Positions 54,152-63,600 are shown, counted from the first letter of the stretch. The stretch is DNA of 64,000 nt from an uncultured Steroidobacter sp. (GCA_938008435.1 CALLKK010000010.1:62001-126000); one strand, 5' to 3'. Notes: generated by a model from the letters alone, not told the origin. Program-made: numbers and translations.

Positions 54152-56470
54152 ATGAACGCTCACTCAAGCAGGCCCACTCGCACTTCCGCCCATCTGCGTC
54201 TCGCCATTGCGAGCCTGCTCGCCTGCACGGCTGCACCCGCTTCCATTGCATTCGCTCAGTCGACCGACACGCTCGATCAGATCATCGTCTCGGCAACGCG
54301 CCGCGACGAGGACGTCCAACGCGTTCCGGTCGCCGTGTCGATCCTGAGCGGCGCGGATCTCGAGCGCGCCAATCGCACGAACGTCAATTCCATCGCGAGC
54401 CAAGTACCGACGGTCAACTTCCGCACGCAGTCGTCCAACAAGGACACGTCGCTCTTCATCCGCGGCGTGGGCACGATCTCCACCTCGCCCGGCGTCGAGT
54501 CGTCGGTGTCGACCGTGATCGACGGCGTCGTCTACGGCGCACGCGGGCAAGCGACGCTCGATCTGCTCGACATCGAGCGCGTGGAAATCCTGCGCGGCCC
54601 GCAGGGCACCTTGTTCGGCAAGAACGCATCCGCCGGCGTGATCAGCATCGTCACCCGCGCGCCTTCGAGCCAGCCGGGCGGCTTCTTCGATCTCTCCTAC
54701 TTCGGCGGCGGCGACGAGATCCGCGTGCGCTCCGGCGTGGCCGGCCAGCTCTCGAAGAGCGTGAGCGCGTCCTTCAGCGGCCTGTACGCCACCTACGACG
54801 GCAACGTGAAGAACGTGCGCAACGGCGAGAACGTCAACGGCTATCGCCACACCGGCGGGCGCGCCAAGTTCCAGATCGAGCCGAGCGACGATTTGCGTAT
54901 CACGCTGAGCGCCGACTACGTGCACTCGAACGACGACGTTCAGATGGTGATCACCGGCACGACGCTCACCGCTTATCCGACCGGCGCGGTGACGCACAAC
55001 CCGGGCTTCGCCGCCGCGCTCGGCCCGGTCGTGCCGCGCCCGGACAATCGCAGCATCAACAGCGACATGCACACGCATGTCGAAGACGACAATTGGGGCG
55101 TGGCTGCGCAGGTGGACTGGCAGATCGGCGATTACACGCTGACCTCGATCACGGCGTTCCGCAATTGGAACAACGTTCAGTTCCAGGACGGCGATCGCCT
55201 CGGCCAGATCTATCAGGAGTTCGCGCGCTCGCACGATCGCGGCGATCTCGACTTCAAGCAGTACTCGCAGGAGCTGCGCATCGCCTCGCCGCAGGGACGT
55301 TTCGTCGACTACGTTGCGGGCCTCTACTGGTTCAAGGGCGTCGACGAGGAAACCTACCGCCGCAACGTCACCCGCTGCAGCGGCTCGACGCTGCCCGCCA
55401 TCGCGCCGGGCGCCACGCCCTGCGAAGAAGGCTCGGCAACGTTCGTCGAGGATTTCGGCCGCGCCGATTACGGCACGCGCAACATCAACTACGCGGTGTT
55501 CGGCGAAGCGACGTTCAACTTCACGGACTCCTTCCGTGCGCTCGCGGGCATTCGTTGGACGCACGATGACCTCGAGTACGACCACGCACGCGTTTCGAGC
55601 GCTTCGGCGACGAACTCGGTGCCGGGCATTCGCGCGCCCTATGCAAGCGAGGGCTCGACCAGCGAGGACGGTTATTCGGGTCGCGCCGGTCTGCAGTACG
55701 ACTTCACGGACGATGTGACGGCGTACGTCACCTATTCGCGCGGCTACAAGGGTCCGGCCTACAACGTCTACTTCAACATGCAGGCGATCGACACGCCGGT
55801 GCTCGCGCCCGAGGAATCGGACTCGTACGAGATCGGCCTAAAGTCGCGCTTGTTCGGCAATCGCGCGACGGCGAACCTCGCGTTGTTCGATACGACGTAC
55901 GACAACTATCAGGCCAACTACTTCGATCTGGTCGGCACGACCGTCGTCACGCGCCTCATCAACGCGGGCGAAGTGCGCACGCGCGGCGTCGAGCTCGACT
56001 TCAACGCGCGACCGATTCCCGAGCTGACGCTGTCGGGCGGCGTTGCCTACACGCATGCACGCATCAAGAACTTCAACTGCCCGCCGGGCGCGGCCGCAAG
56101 CTGCGCGGTGAACGGCAAGCCGCTGCCCTACTCGCCCGATTGGAAGGCCAACGTGAGCGCGCTCTACGTCGTGCCGCTCACCGCGCTCGTCAATTGGGAC
56201 CTCGAGATCGGCACCGACTTCAACTGGCAGAGCGAAACGCAGTACGACATCGCGCAGTCGCCTGACGCCATCCAAGGCGCCTACGGCATCTGGAACGCGA
56301 GCATTGCGCTCACCCAGCCGCAGCAAGGTTGGCGCGCGAGTCTCGTGGTGAAGAACATCACCGACAAGTCGTATGCGTCGTTCCTCGGCACCGGCGGTCA
56401 GTTCATCAACCGTGTCGTGCCGCGCGACGATCAGCGCTACTTCGGCATCAGCTTGCGGAAGGACTTCTAA
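54152..56470 (+). CDS. TonB-dependent outer-membrane receptor
   Basis: 772 residues. Signal peptide (LAIASLLACTAAPASIAFA), then a short TonB-box-like segment (TLDQIIVSATRRDEDVQRVPVAV) and the plug domain (FIRGVGTISTSPGVESSVS, ERVEILRGPQGTLFGKNASAGVISIVT). The 22-strand barrel ends in the typical aromatic C-terminus YFGISLRKDF. The FGKNAS form is that of the large catabolite-receptor group. Lying inside the sulfonate operon, between the binding protein and the monooxygenase, it should import the sulfur compound across the outer membrane. Start MNAHSSRP (54152). Its TAA overlaps the next ATG by one base. Confidence 0.95.
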   Translation: MNAHSSRPTRTSAHLRLAIASLLACTAAPASIAFAQSTDTLDQIIVSATRRDEDVQRVPVAVSILSGADLERANRTNVNSIASQVPTVNFRTQSSNKDTSLFIRGVGTISTSPGVESSVSTVIDGVVYGARGQATLDLLDIERVEILRGPQGTLFGKNASAGVISIVTRAPSSQPGGFFDLSYFGGGDEIRVRSGVAGQLSKSVSASFSGLYATYDGNVKNVRNGENVNGYRHTGGRAKFQIEPSDDLRITLSADYVHSNDDVQMVITGTTLTAYPTGAVTHNPGFAAALGPVVPRPDNRSINSDMHTHVEDDNWGVAAQVDWQIGDYTLTSITAFRNWNNVQFQDGDRLGQIYQEFARSHDRGDLDFKQYSQELRIASPQGRFVDYVAGLYWFKGVDEETYRRNVTRCSGSTLPAIAPGATPCEEGSATFVEDFGRADYGTRNINYAVFGEATFNFTDSFRALAGIRWTHDDLEYDHARVSSASATNSVPGIRAPYASEGSTSEDGYSGRAGLQYDFTDDVTAYVTYSRGYKGPAYNVYFNMQAIDTPVLAPEESDSYEIGLKSRLFGNRATANLALFDTTYDNYQANYFDLVGTTVVTRLINAGEVRTRGVELDFNARPIPELTLSGGVAYTHARIKNFNCPPGAAASCAVNGKPLPYSPDWKANVSALYVVPLTALVNWDLEIGTDFNWQSETQYDIAQSPDAIQGAYGIWNASIALTQPQQGWRASLVVKNITDKSYASFLGTGGQFINRVVPRDDQRYFGISLRKDF

Positions 56471-57810
56471 TGACGCGACAGATCAAGCTCGGCGCCTTTC
56501 TGATCGGCAACGGACACCATGTGGCTGCATGGCGGCATCCGGATGCCGATCTCGCAGGCAACCCGTTCGAGCTCTATCGGCGCTCGGCTGAAATAGCCGA
56601 GCGCGCCTTGTTCGACACGATTTTCTTTGCCGATTCGCTCGCCGTCGACGAAGGACATCTCTCGCATGGCGCCGCGCGCCTCGACGGCCTCGAGCCGCTG
56701 ACCTTGCTCGGCGCGCTCGCGGCCAGCACGCGGCACATCGGTCTCATCGCCACCGCGACGACGACGTACAACGAGCCGTTCCACGTCGCGCGCAAGTTCG
56801 CTTCGCTCGATCGCATCTCGAACGGGCGCGCCGGCTGGAATCTCGTGACCTCGGACAATGCCGCCGAGGCCGGCAATTTCGGCCGCGATGAGCACGTTGC
56901 GCATGCCGACCGCTACGCGCGCGCGAGAGAGTTCTATGACGTGGTCACGGGCCTGTGGGCGACTTGGGAAGAAGGCGCGATCCTCGCCGACAAGGCGGGC
57001 GGTCGCTACTTCGATCCGAGCCGCGTGCATCGCCTCGACCATCGCGGCGCGCACTTTCGTGTGAAAGGCCCGCTCAACGTCGCGCCGAGCCCGCAAGGCC
57101 GGCCGATCGTCGTGCAAGCCGGCAGCTCGGAAGCAGGCAAGACGCTCGCTGCGCAAACAGCCGATGTGGCGTTCACCGCGCAGCCAACGCTGGCGGCAGC
57201 GCAAGCGTTCTATGCGGATCTCAAAGGTCGGCTCGCGCAGTACGGACGCGAGCCCGACGAGCTCAAGATCATGCCCGGCGTGTTCGTCGTCGTCGGCGAA
57301 ACCGAGAGCGAGGCGCAGGACAAGTTCCAACAGCTGCAGGATCTGGTGGATCCGCGCGCGGGCGTTGCGCTGCTCGGACGCATGATCGGCAATTTCGACT
57401 TGTCGGGTTACCCGATCGATGGACCGCTGCCCGAGCTGCCGGTGACCGATAGCGGTCAACGCAGCCGTCAGCAGCTCTTCGTCGACCTCGCACGCCGCGA
57501 AAACCTCACCATCCGGCAGCTGTATCTGCGCATCGCGGGCGGACGCGGCCACTTCACGCTGATCGGCACTGCCAAGCAGATCGCCGATGAGCTGCAGAGC
57601 TGGTTCGAGCAAGGCGCGGCCGACGGCTTCAACGTCATGCCGCCGCTGCTGCCGGGCGGGCTCGAAGACTTCGCGAAGTACGTCGTACCGGAGCTGCAGC
57701 GCCGCGGACTGTTCCGCACGCAGTACGAAGGCACGACGCTGCGCGATCGGCTCGGACTGCCGCGCCCGCGCGTTCCTCGCGCGACGCTGCAAGAGCAGCT
57801 CGCCGTTTGA
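56470..57810 (+). CDS. NtaA/SsuD-type FMN-dependent (LLM class) monooxygenase
   Basis: 446 residues. Bacterial luciferase-like barrel of the NtaA/SnaA/DszA subgroup: KLGAFLIGNGHHVAAWRHP, ERALFDTIFFADSL, ATTTYNEPFHVARKFASLDRISNGRAGWNLVTS and the flavin-binding QAGSSEAGKTLAAQTADVAFTA. These enzymes use reduced FMN and oxygen to cleave C-N or C-S bonds; with ssu genes around it, desulfonation or sulfone cleavage is likely. The needed FMN reductase (SsuE-like) is not in the operon and must be encoded elsewhere. Coupled to the receptor by TAATG. Confidence 0.93.
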   Translation: MTRQIKLGAFLIGNGHHVAAWRHPDADLAGNPFELYRRSAEIAERALFDTIFFADSLAVDEGHLSHGAARLDGLEPLTLLGALAASTRHIGLIATATTTYNEPFHVARKFASLDRISNGRAGWNLVTSDNAAEAGNFGRDEHVAHADRYARAREFYDVVTGLWATWEEGAILADKAGGRYFDPSRVHRLDHRGAHFRVKGPLNVAPSPQGRPIVVQAGSSEAGKTLAAQTADVAFTAQPTLAAAQAFYADLKGRLAQYGREPDELKIMPGVFVVVGETESEAQDKFQQLQDLVDPRAGVALLGRMIGNFDLSGYPIDGPLPELPVTDSGQRSRQQLFVDLARRENLTIRQLYLRIAGGRGHFTLIGTAKQIADELQSWFEQGAADGFNVMPPLLPGGLEDFAKYVVPELQRRGLFRTQYEGTTLRDRLGLPRPRVPRATLQEQLAV

Positions 57811-57829
57811 GGGACGATCCGCCGCGCTG

Positions 57830-59440
57830 ATGGCTGCTACTCCCGAGGCTCTCTCCACCGCGACGCTCGATGCGTCGCCGCGCGCGCGCCGTGTGGCGCG
57901 CGCGTTTTCTCAGGCTGCCGCGGCCTGGGTGGTTCCTGCTTTTCTGTTTCTGTTGTGGGCTGCAGCGGCCCATTTCGAATGGATGCCGCCGCAAGTCCTG
58001 CCCGCACCCTCGCTCGTGTGGCAGGCCGCCGTCGACTTGGCGACGACGGATCTATGGACGAATCTCTGGATCAGTCTGCAGCGCCTCGCGCTGGGATTGA
58101 CGGCGGGCGTTGTCGCCGGCCTTGCGCTCGGCATCCTCATGGGCAGCAGCCGCATCGCCAAGCAGCTGCTCTATCCGAGCTTCTTCGCGCTCATTCAAAT
58201 TCCCACGCTCGCGTGGCTGCCGCTGTTCATGGTCGTGCTCGGCATCGGCGAGGAGCTGAAGATCGCCGTGATCCTCAAGGCGGTCATCGTGCCGATCACG
58301 ATCTACACGATGAGCGGTCTCGCAGACGTGCAACCGAAGCTGCGCGAGGTGACGCGCGTGCTGCGCGTGCCCGTCTGGCTCAGGCTGCGCGCGCTGATCG
58401 TGCCGAGCGCATTGCCGTCGTTCATGGCCGGCTTGCGCTTGGCGCTCGCGCAAGCATGGATTTCGCTGCTCGTCGTCGAGCTGCTCGCATCGAGCGAGGG
58501 CATCGGCTACTTGATGGTCTGGGGCCGGCAGCTCTTCATGCTCGACATCGTCTTCGTCTGCATCGCCGTCATTGCGCTGTTCGGACGCTTGATGGACCGC
58601 GGCATCGAACGGCTCGATCGCAGCCTCATCCGCTGGCCGCACGCGGCTACGCCGGAGCTGACGCACACCGGCGCGAAGGGCTGGGAAAAACTCTTGCCGT
58701 GGCTCGTGCCGGTCGGCTTGCTCGTGCTGTGGCAATGGCTGAGCGCCACCGCCCAAGTCGACGCGAATCTGTTGCCCGCGCCGTCAACGGTGATCGAAAC
58801 GCTGCTCGCCGGCTTGCACGACCGCACGCTGCTCGATGCGCTCCTCAGCACCTCGGTGCGCGCCGCGGCGGGACTTGCGGTCGGCGGCACGCTCGGCGTG
58901 CTGCTCGGCGTAGCTCTCGGTTTGTCGCGCACCGCCGATCGTCTGTTCGGCCCCACCTTTGCGACGCTTCGGCAGGTCGCCGTGTTCGCGTGGATCCCGC
59001 TCATCACTGCGTGGTTCGGCATCGGCGAGGGCGGCAAGGTCGTTTTCGTCGCGCTCGCCGCGTTCTTTCCGATGTTCGTCGCGGCTCATCACGGCGTCGT
59101 CAATCGCTCGGCGCAGCTCGATGAAGTCGCGCGCATGCTGCGGCTCAACGCCCGTCAACGCCTGCGGGTGCTCGTACTTCCAGGCGCCGCCTCCGCGCTC
59201 TTCTCGGGGCTGCATCTCGGACTCACGTACGCGTGGCTGAGCGCGATCGGCGCCGAATACTTCATGCGCTCCGGCGAAGGAATCGGGAGCGTGCTCATCA
59301 ACGCACAGCAGCTCGCGCTCATGGAAGTCGTCATGAGCGGCATGGTGCTCGTCGGTCTCGTCGGCGCGGCATTGCGCATTGCCGGCGAGCGTTTGGAAGC
59401 GCGCGCAACGCGCTGGCGCACAGCAAGTCTTCGTCAATGA
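57830..59440 (+). CDS. ABC permease with two fused SsuC-type domains
   Basis: 536 residues, twice the length of SsuC. Each half carries a full binding-protein-dependent permease domain. The first (about residues 20-265) has the EAA loop EVTRVLRVPVWLRLRALIVPSALPSF (read in parts); the second (about 285-520) has EVARMLRLNARQRLRVLVLPGAASALF. Both loops have the G and LP spacing needed to contact SsuB. Normal SsuC works as a homodimer; here one chain would form the whole channel. The halves are similar but not identical, which suggests an old duplication. ATG 57830 lies 19 bases after the monooxygenase stop and the end overlaps ssuB by ATGA. Confidence 0.93.
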   Translation: MAATPEALSTATLDASPRARRVARAFSQAAAAWVVPAFLFLLWAAAAHFEWMPPQVLPAPSLVWQAAVDLATTDLWTNLWISLQRLALGLTAGVVAGLALGILMGSSRIAKQLLYPSFFALIQIPTLAWLPLFMVVLGIGEELKIAVILKAVIVPITIYTMSGLADVQPKLREVTRVLRVPVWLRLRALIVPSALPSFMAGLRLALAQAWISLLVVELLASSEGIGYLMVWGRQLFMLDIVFVCIAVIALFGRLMDRGIERLDRSLIRWPHAATPELTHTGAKGWEKLLPWLVPVGLLVLWQWLSATAQVDANLLPAPSTVIETLLAGLHDRTLLDALLSTSVRAAAGLAVGGTLGVLLGVALGLSRTADRLFGPTFATLRQVAVFAWIPLITAWFGIGEGGKVVFVALAAFFPMFVAAHHGVVNRSAQLDEVARMLRLNARQRLRVLVLPGAASALFSGLHLGLTYAWLSAIGAEYFMRSGEGIGSVLINAQQLALMEVVMSGMVLVGLVGAALRIAGERLEARATRWRTASLRQ

Positions 59441-60231
59441 ACGGCGTATCCAACCCCATCGTCGAATTCGAGCGCGTCGGCAAGACCTTCAGAGTCGCCG
59501 GCGAGCATCTCGAGGTCATCCGCGACTTCGATCTGCGCATCGAGCCTCAGGAGTTCATCGCCATCGTCGGCGCGAGCGGCTGCGGCAAGTCCACCTTGCT
59601 GCGCCTGCTGGCCGGGCTCGATCTCGAGCACAGCGGCGAGATTCGCGTCGACGGCCGGCCGCGCACCGGCATCGGTGCGGATCGCGGCATCGTGTTCCAG
59701 GAGCCGCGTCTGTTTCCATGGCTCACGGTGGCGCAGAACGTGGGGCTGGGGCTTGCGAGCGAGCGGCTCACTGCCGAGGAGCGCGCGCGTCGCGTCGCCG
59801 AGTACATTCGCCTCGTGCATCTAGATGGTTTCGAGAACGCGCTGCCACATCAGCTGTCGGGCGGTATGGCACAGCGTGTGGCGATCGCGCGCGGGCTCGT
59901 CGCCAGCCCGCGCATCCTGCTGCTCGATGAGCCGTTCAGCGCGCTCGATGCACAAACGCGCCAGCAAATGCAGAACGAGCTGCTCGCGATCCGCGAGCGC
60001 GAGCGCATCACCATGCTGCTCGTCACGCACGATGTCGAGGAGGCCGTCTTCCTCGCCGATCACATCGTGGTGCTGCAGCCGCGGCCGGGACGCATTCGTC
60101 GCGTCGTCTCCGTGAACCTGCCGCGGCCGCGCGACCGCGCGAGCTTCGAGTTTCATCGGCTGCGCCAGCAACTGATCGAGGAGCTCGGCGCGAACGAAGA
60201 CCGGCCGAGCGCCACGCTTGCAGTCTCATGA
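59437..60231 (+). CDS. ssuB: Sulfonate ABC transporter ATP-binding protein
   Basis: 264 residues. All ABC motifs present: Walker A GASGCGKST, Q-loop FQEPRLFPW, signature LSGGMAQR, Walker B ILLLDEPFSALD and switch VTHD. The DLRIEPQEF lead and VTHDVEEAVFLADHI are typical of the SsuB/TauB/NrtD group. It energises the fused permease, to which its start is coupled (ATGA at 59437). It is the last gene of the operon; nudE starts 34 bases later and may be read through. Confidence 0.95.
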   Translation: MNGVSNPIVEFERVGKTFRVAGEHLEVIRDFDLRIEPQEFIAIVGASGCGKSTLLRLLAGLDLEHSGEIRVDGRPRTGIGADRGIVFQEPRLFPWLTVAQNVGLGLASERLTAEERARRVAEYIRLVHLDGFENALPHQLSGGMAQRVAIARGLVASPRILLLDEPFSALDAQTRQQMQNELLAIRERERITMLLVTHDVEEAVFLADHIVVLQPRPGRIRRVVSVNLPRPRDRASFEFHRLRQQLIEELGANEDRPSATLAVS

Positions 60232-60265
60232 GCACTGCAGCACCGCCGCCTGCGAGCCACGTTCA

Positions 60266-60859
60266 ATGAAGCTGCTTCGCCCGCTTCAAGCGCACGCTCC
60301 CACGCGCAAGCCTCCGGAGATCCTGGGTAAGCGCAGCGCCGCCAAGTCCCGCTTCTTCGAGGTCGAAGCCGTTCAATTGCGGTTCGCAAGCGGAGCCGAA
60401 CGCGAGTTCGAGCGAATCGCCGCACCGAACACGGCCGGCACCGTCATCGTCGTCGCCGTGCCTGCGCCCGGTAAGGTCTTGCTCGTGCGCGAGTATGCAG
60501 TAGGGCTCGAGCGTTACGAGCTCGGTCTGCCCATGGGCGGCGTCGATGCAGGCGAATCAATGTTGCAGGCCGCGAACCGCGAGCTCCGCGAAGAGACGGG
60601 TTACGCCGCGCGCAATCTACGCTCGATCGCGACCTTGTCGCTCGCGCCGTGCATCTTCGCTTACCGAGCGCACATCGTGCTCGCAACGGATCTTGTCCCC
60701 GACCAGGCGGTGGGCGATGAGCCCGAAGCGCTCGAAGTCTTGACCGTTCCGATCGATGAGCTCGAAGTGATGGTGGCGCGCGGCGAGCTGACCGAAGCAC
60801 GCTCGCTCGCGGCGCTCTTCATCGCGCGCGAAGAGCTGCGCCTGCGGCCGCCGCGCTGA
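60266..60859 (+). CDS. nudE: ADP compounds hydrolase NudE
   Basis: 197 residues. The Nudix box GGVDAGESMLQAANRELREETGY matches Gx5Ex7REUxEExGU. NudE-type context: KSRFFEVEAVQLRFASGAEREFERI at the N-terminus and VREYAVGLERYELGLPMGG before the box. The enzyme hydrolyses ADP-ribose, AP3A and NADH-type compounds. Start MKLLRPLQAHAP (60266). Stop is six bases from the opposing TlpA-like gene's stop. Confidence 0.92.
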   Translation: MKLLRPLQAHAPTRKPPEILGKRSAAKSRFFEVEAVQLRFASGAEREFERIAAPNTAGTVIVVAVPAPGKVLLVREYAVGLERYELGLPMGGVDAGESMLQAANRELREETGYAARNLRSIATLSLAPCIFAYRAHIVLATDLVPDQAVGDEPEALEVLTVPIDELEVMVARGELTEARSLAALFIAREELRLRPPR

Positions 60860-60865
60860 CCGCGT

Positions 60866-62110
60866 TTACTCGGCCAGCAACGTTTCGACCTTCGCCGTGA
60901 ACTCGGCGACGTACTCCTCGTAATGCCGGCCGGTCGCGGGACCCGAGAAACCCGTGTGAATGTCGCGCACCTTGTGCTGCCGGTCGAGCAGGATCGCCGT
61001 CGGGTAGCCGTAAATGCCCGTGAGCATCGGCAGCTTGTTGCTCACATCATCCGCTTCCGCGACGCCTGCGACGAGGATGGGGAAATTGATTCCCAAATCG
61101 CGCCGATAGTTGCGCACCGCCGCCGCAGCCTTCGCGAAATCGCCGTGCCGCTCGAACATCAACGCGACGATTTCGAAGCCCTTCTCGCGATACTCGTCGT
61201 AGAACGGTACGAGGAACTTCGCTTCGTCGTGGCAGTTCGGACACCAGGTGCCGCCGACCGTGACGAGCACGACTTTGTCGCGGAAGCGTTCGTCGCTCAA
61301 TGAGACTTCGTTGCCTTCCGGATCGCGGAACGTGAAATTGAGCGGCTCGTCTTCCGACCTGAGCTCGGTCTTGCGCCCGGCGCCTTCGATCGTCGCATTC
61401 TCATCGCGCTGCGCGCTCACCTTCTCGTGCCAGGCGAGCCCTTGCCAGTAATCGCCTTCCAGACGCCCGTCGTCCGTCACTTTCAAGCGATAGAGATAGA
61501 CGAGGCCGCCTGCGAACGTCGACAGCTCGAGCTCATCGCCGCGCACCTGGCCTTCCAGAAAGCGATGATCGCCCGTCGGCGTCATGACCGTGCCCGTGAC
61601 GCGATCGTGCTCTTGCTCGAACAGACCGACGGCGATCGACTCCTCGCCCGAATCGCTCGTAAACGTGATCGCCCAACGGCCGGCGACATCGGCATTGTCG
61701 GCGGACGACTCGGCGTGAAAGCGGTAACGCTCGCCGAAGGTCGCTTTGAACGGAACCACCTGCTCGGCGCCGCGCGCCTTGATGAACGTGACGTTCCCTT
61801 CGAGACCTGCGCTCGTCACGCGAGCGCTCAGATGATTCTCATAACCCGGAAAGACAGCGGCGAGCGTGCCGTCTTGCCAGGTCACGTTGTCGACGCGCGT
61901 ACGTTCTGCACCGTTGATCAGGTACAGCACGTAGCGCTCGTTCTCGCGTGCAATTTCGAGCCCGAACGGCGCCTCGCCGCCCGGCAACTCCAGCACGCCG
62001 CGATACAGACCCACCTGCGGCTCGCCGGGTGTGCGCGCGCACCCAGACAAAGACACCGCGCCAAGTGCGGCAACTACGAGGATCGCTGCCCGAAACAATT
62101 GCATGCCCAT
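60866..62110 (-). CDS. Lipoprotein with C-terminal TlpA/thioredoxin-like domain
   Basis: 414 residues from ATG 62110. Lipobox LSGC after a clear signal (LFRAAILVVAALGAVSLSGC). The N-terminal 240 residues are beta-rich with no recognised family (LYRGVLELPGGEAPFGLEIARENE). The C-terminal 160 residues are thioredoxin-like: VVLVTVGGTWCPNCHDEAKFL with active-site CPNC, VALMFERHGDF and GIYGYPTAILLDRQHKVR with the cis-Pro. A reductase or disulfide role in the periplasm, as in TlpA/ResA, is likely. The CPNC dipeptide differs from the CPPC/CGPC of common oxidoreductases. Confidence 0.88.
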   Translation of the reverse strand: MGMQLFRAAILVVAALGAVSLSGCARTPGEPQVGLYRGVLELPGGEAPFGLEIARENERYVLYLINGAERTRVDNVTWQDGTLAAVFPGYENHLSARVTSAGLEGNVTFIKARGAEQVVPFKATFGERYRFHAESSADNADVAGRWAITFTSDSGEESIAVGLFEQEHDRVTGTVMTPTGDHRFLEGQVRGDELELSTFAGGLVYLYRLKVTDDGRLEGDYWQGLAWHEKVSAQRDENATIEGAGRKTELRSEDEPLNFTFRDPEGNEVSLSDERFRDKVVLVTVGGTWCPNCHDEAKFLVPFYDEYREKGFEIVALMFERHGDFAKAAAAVRNYRRDLGINFPILVAGVAEADDVSNKLPMLTGIYGYPTAILLDRQHKVRDIHTGFSGPATGRHYEEYVAEFTAKVETLLAE

Positions 62111-62270
62111 ATGTAGTCCATCGCCCGAATTCGTCTTACATGAGCGCAAGTGTCTCCGCAGCGGCGATGCGGTGCAATGCTTTCGCAAAACGCAGCGGCG
62201 GAACTGCGCCAAGCGAGGGCGCGTTCCTATCGCAGGCTTTCTCAAGCATACCGACCAATCGGAGGCTCTC

Positions 62271-62666
62271 ATGACTATCAAGCTCGCCCGCGCCGGTTGG
62301 CCGGTGCTCCTTGCAAGCGCTGTCTTGCTCCTCGGCTGCAGCGGCGTATCCGATCTCACCAAGGATCGTGTAGCGCGCAGCGAAACGGCGGTCAGACAGG
62401 CACAACAGACGATCGGCAATTCCGAAAACGGTGCCGTGGAGCTGCAGAAGGCCCGCGATCACTTGGAGCTGGCGCGCCGCGCATTGAACGACAACAAAGA
62501 GCAGCCCGCGTTGCGTCACGCGCGGGAAGCCGAGCTCAACGCCGAGCTCGCCGTCGCCCGCGCACAAAGCGCCGCGGCACGACGTGCGGCGCAAGAGCTG
62601 CAAGCAAGCATTCGCACGCTGCGCGAAGAAGCCGCGCGTGGATCGGTCGCTACCGATACCCCCTAG
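62271..62666 (+). CDS. DUF4398 lipoprotein
   Basis: 131 residues. GGAGG precedes ATG 62271. The lipobox is LLGC, followed by a mostly helical mature domain with heptad-like Ala/Leu spacing (AVRQAQQTIGNSENGAVELQ, ALRHAREAELNAELAVARAQ), as in DUF4398. The next gene, 19 bases on, has a related DUF4398-like N-terminal helix region fused to OmpA, so the two proteins may pair in the periplasm. Role unknown; relatives occur next to OmpA proteins in many Proteobacteria. Confidence 0.9.
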   Translation: MTIKLARAGWPVLLASAVLLLGCSGVSDLTKDRVARSETAVRQAQQTIGNSENGAVELQKARDHLELARRALNDNKEQPALRHAREAELNAELAVARAQSAAARRAAQELQASIRTLREEAARGSVATDTP

Positions 62667-62685
62667 CCATCACGGAGATCTTTTC

Positions 62686-63516
62686 ATGAATACTGTCTAC
62701 AAGCTCATGCTGGCGGGGGCAATGGCGGCAGCGCTGGCAGGTTGCGCATCGTCTCCCGAAACGATCGATACGCTCGAAACGGCACGCGCCGTGGTGCCGC
62801 AAGTGGAAGCCTCGCCGCGCGCCGGCGTGGCCGCCACCTATGTCGCCGATGCACGCAAGGCGCTCGATCGCGCCAACCGGCTCGCCGAGCGCAGCGGCAA
62901 GGTCGAAGACATCGAGTACGAAGCGCGGATCGCCACCTTGAATGCCGAAATCGCCAACGAGCGCATCCTCGCCGCGAACGCGCGCGAGGAAATCGAGAAG
63001 GGCACGCAAGAACGCCAAGCCGTGCTGATCGAAGCGCGCGAGCGTGAAGCGCAACGGCGTGCGCGCGAAGCGGAACAAGCAGCAGCGCGCGCCAACAGCC
63101 TGGAACGCGAGCTCGCGGACCTCAAAGCCAAGCCGACACCGCGCGGCATGGTGCTGACATTGGGCGATGTGCTCTTCGATACTGGGCAAGCCACGCTCAA
63201 GCCTGGTGCCTATCCGACGATCGAGCGCGTCGCCGAAATCTTGAAAGGCGAGCCCGAGCGGCGAGTCACCATCGAGGGGCATACCGACAGCGTCGGGTCG
63301 GAAGAGTACAACCAAGCGCTCTCGCAGCGACGCGCCAACGCGGTGGAAACCGCGCTGCTCGAACGCGGCGTTGCCCGCGATCAGATCATTGCCGTGGGTA
63401 AAGGCGAAAGCTTTCCGGTCGCAAGCAACGACAATGCGGGTGGACGCCAGCAGAACCGCCGCGTCGAACTGATCTTTGCCGATCGAGGTGCGAGCGTGGC
63501 CTCGGACGTTCAGTGA
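62686..63516 (+). CDS. DUF4398-OmpA family lipoprotein
   Basis: 276 residues. Lipobox LAGC, then a helical DUF4398-like and coiled-coil stretch (about 30-150, ending AQRRAREAEQAAARANSLER), then an OmpA peptidoglycan-binding domain: LGDVLFDTGQATLKPGAYPTI, RVTIEGHTDSVGSEEYNQALSQRRANAVE and QNRRVELIF. It tethers the outer membrane to peptidoglycan through diaminopimelate. CGGAGA lies ahead of ATG 62686. Last gene of the pair, closed by a strong terminator. Confidence 0.94.
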   Translation: MNTVYKLMLAGAMAAALAGCASSPETIDTLETARAVVPQVEASPRAGVAATYVADARKALDRANRLAERSGKVEDIEYEARIATLNAEIANERILAANAREEIEKGTQERQAVLIEAREREAQRRAREAEQAAARANSLERELADLKAKPTPRGMVLTLGDVLFDTGQATLKPGAYPTIERVAEILKGEPERRVTIEGHTDSVGSEEYNQALSQRRANAVETALLERGVARDQIIAVGKGESFPVASNDNAGGRQQNRRVELIFADRGASVASDVQ

Positions 63517-63555
63517 GCGCGCACGCGCGCCGATTCCTTGGCGATACTTTGATGC

Positions 63556-63590
63556 GTGAGGACCGGCCTAGCCGGTCCTCACTTTTTGTT
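63556..63590 (+). terminator. Strong intrinsic terminator of the DUF4398/OmpA operon
   Basis: Perfect 12-bp stem GTGAGGACCGGC / GCCGGTCCTCAC with loop CTA, followed by TTTTTGTTT on the plus strand. The opposite strand has no T run, so it serves the OmpA operon only. Confidence 0.93.
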
Positions 63591-63600
63591 TAGCTACCGC

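Noticed and set aside
54164..55585. A 473-codon minus-strand frame inside the TonB receptor
   Set aside because: Antisense to an intact plug and barrel; composition is that of a shadow frame.
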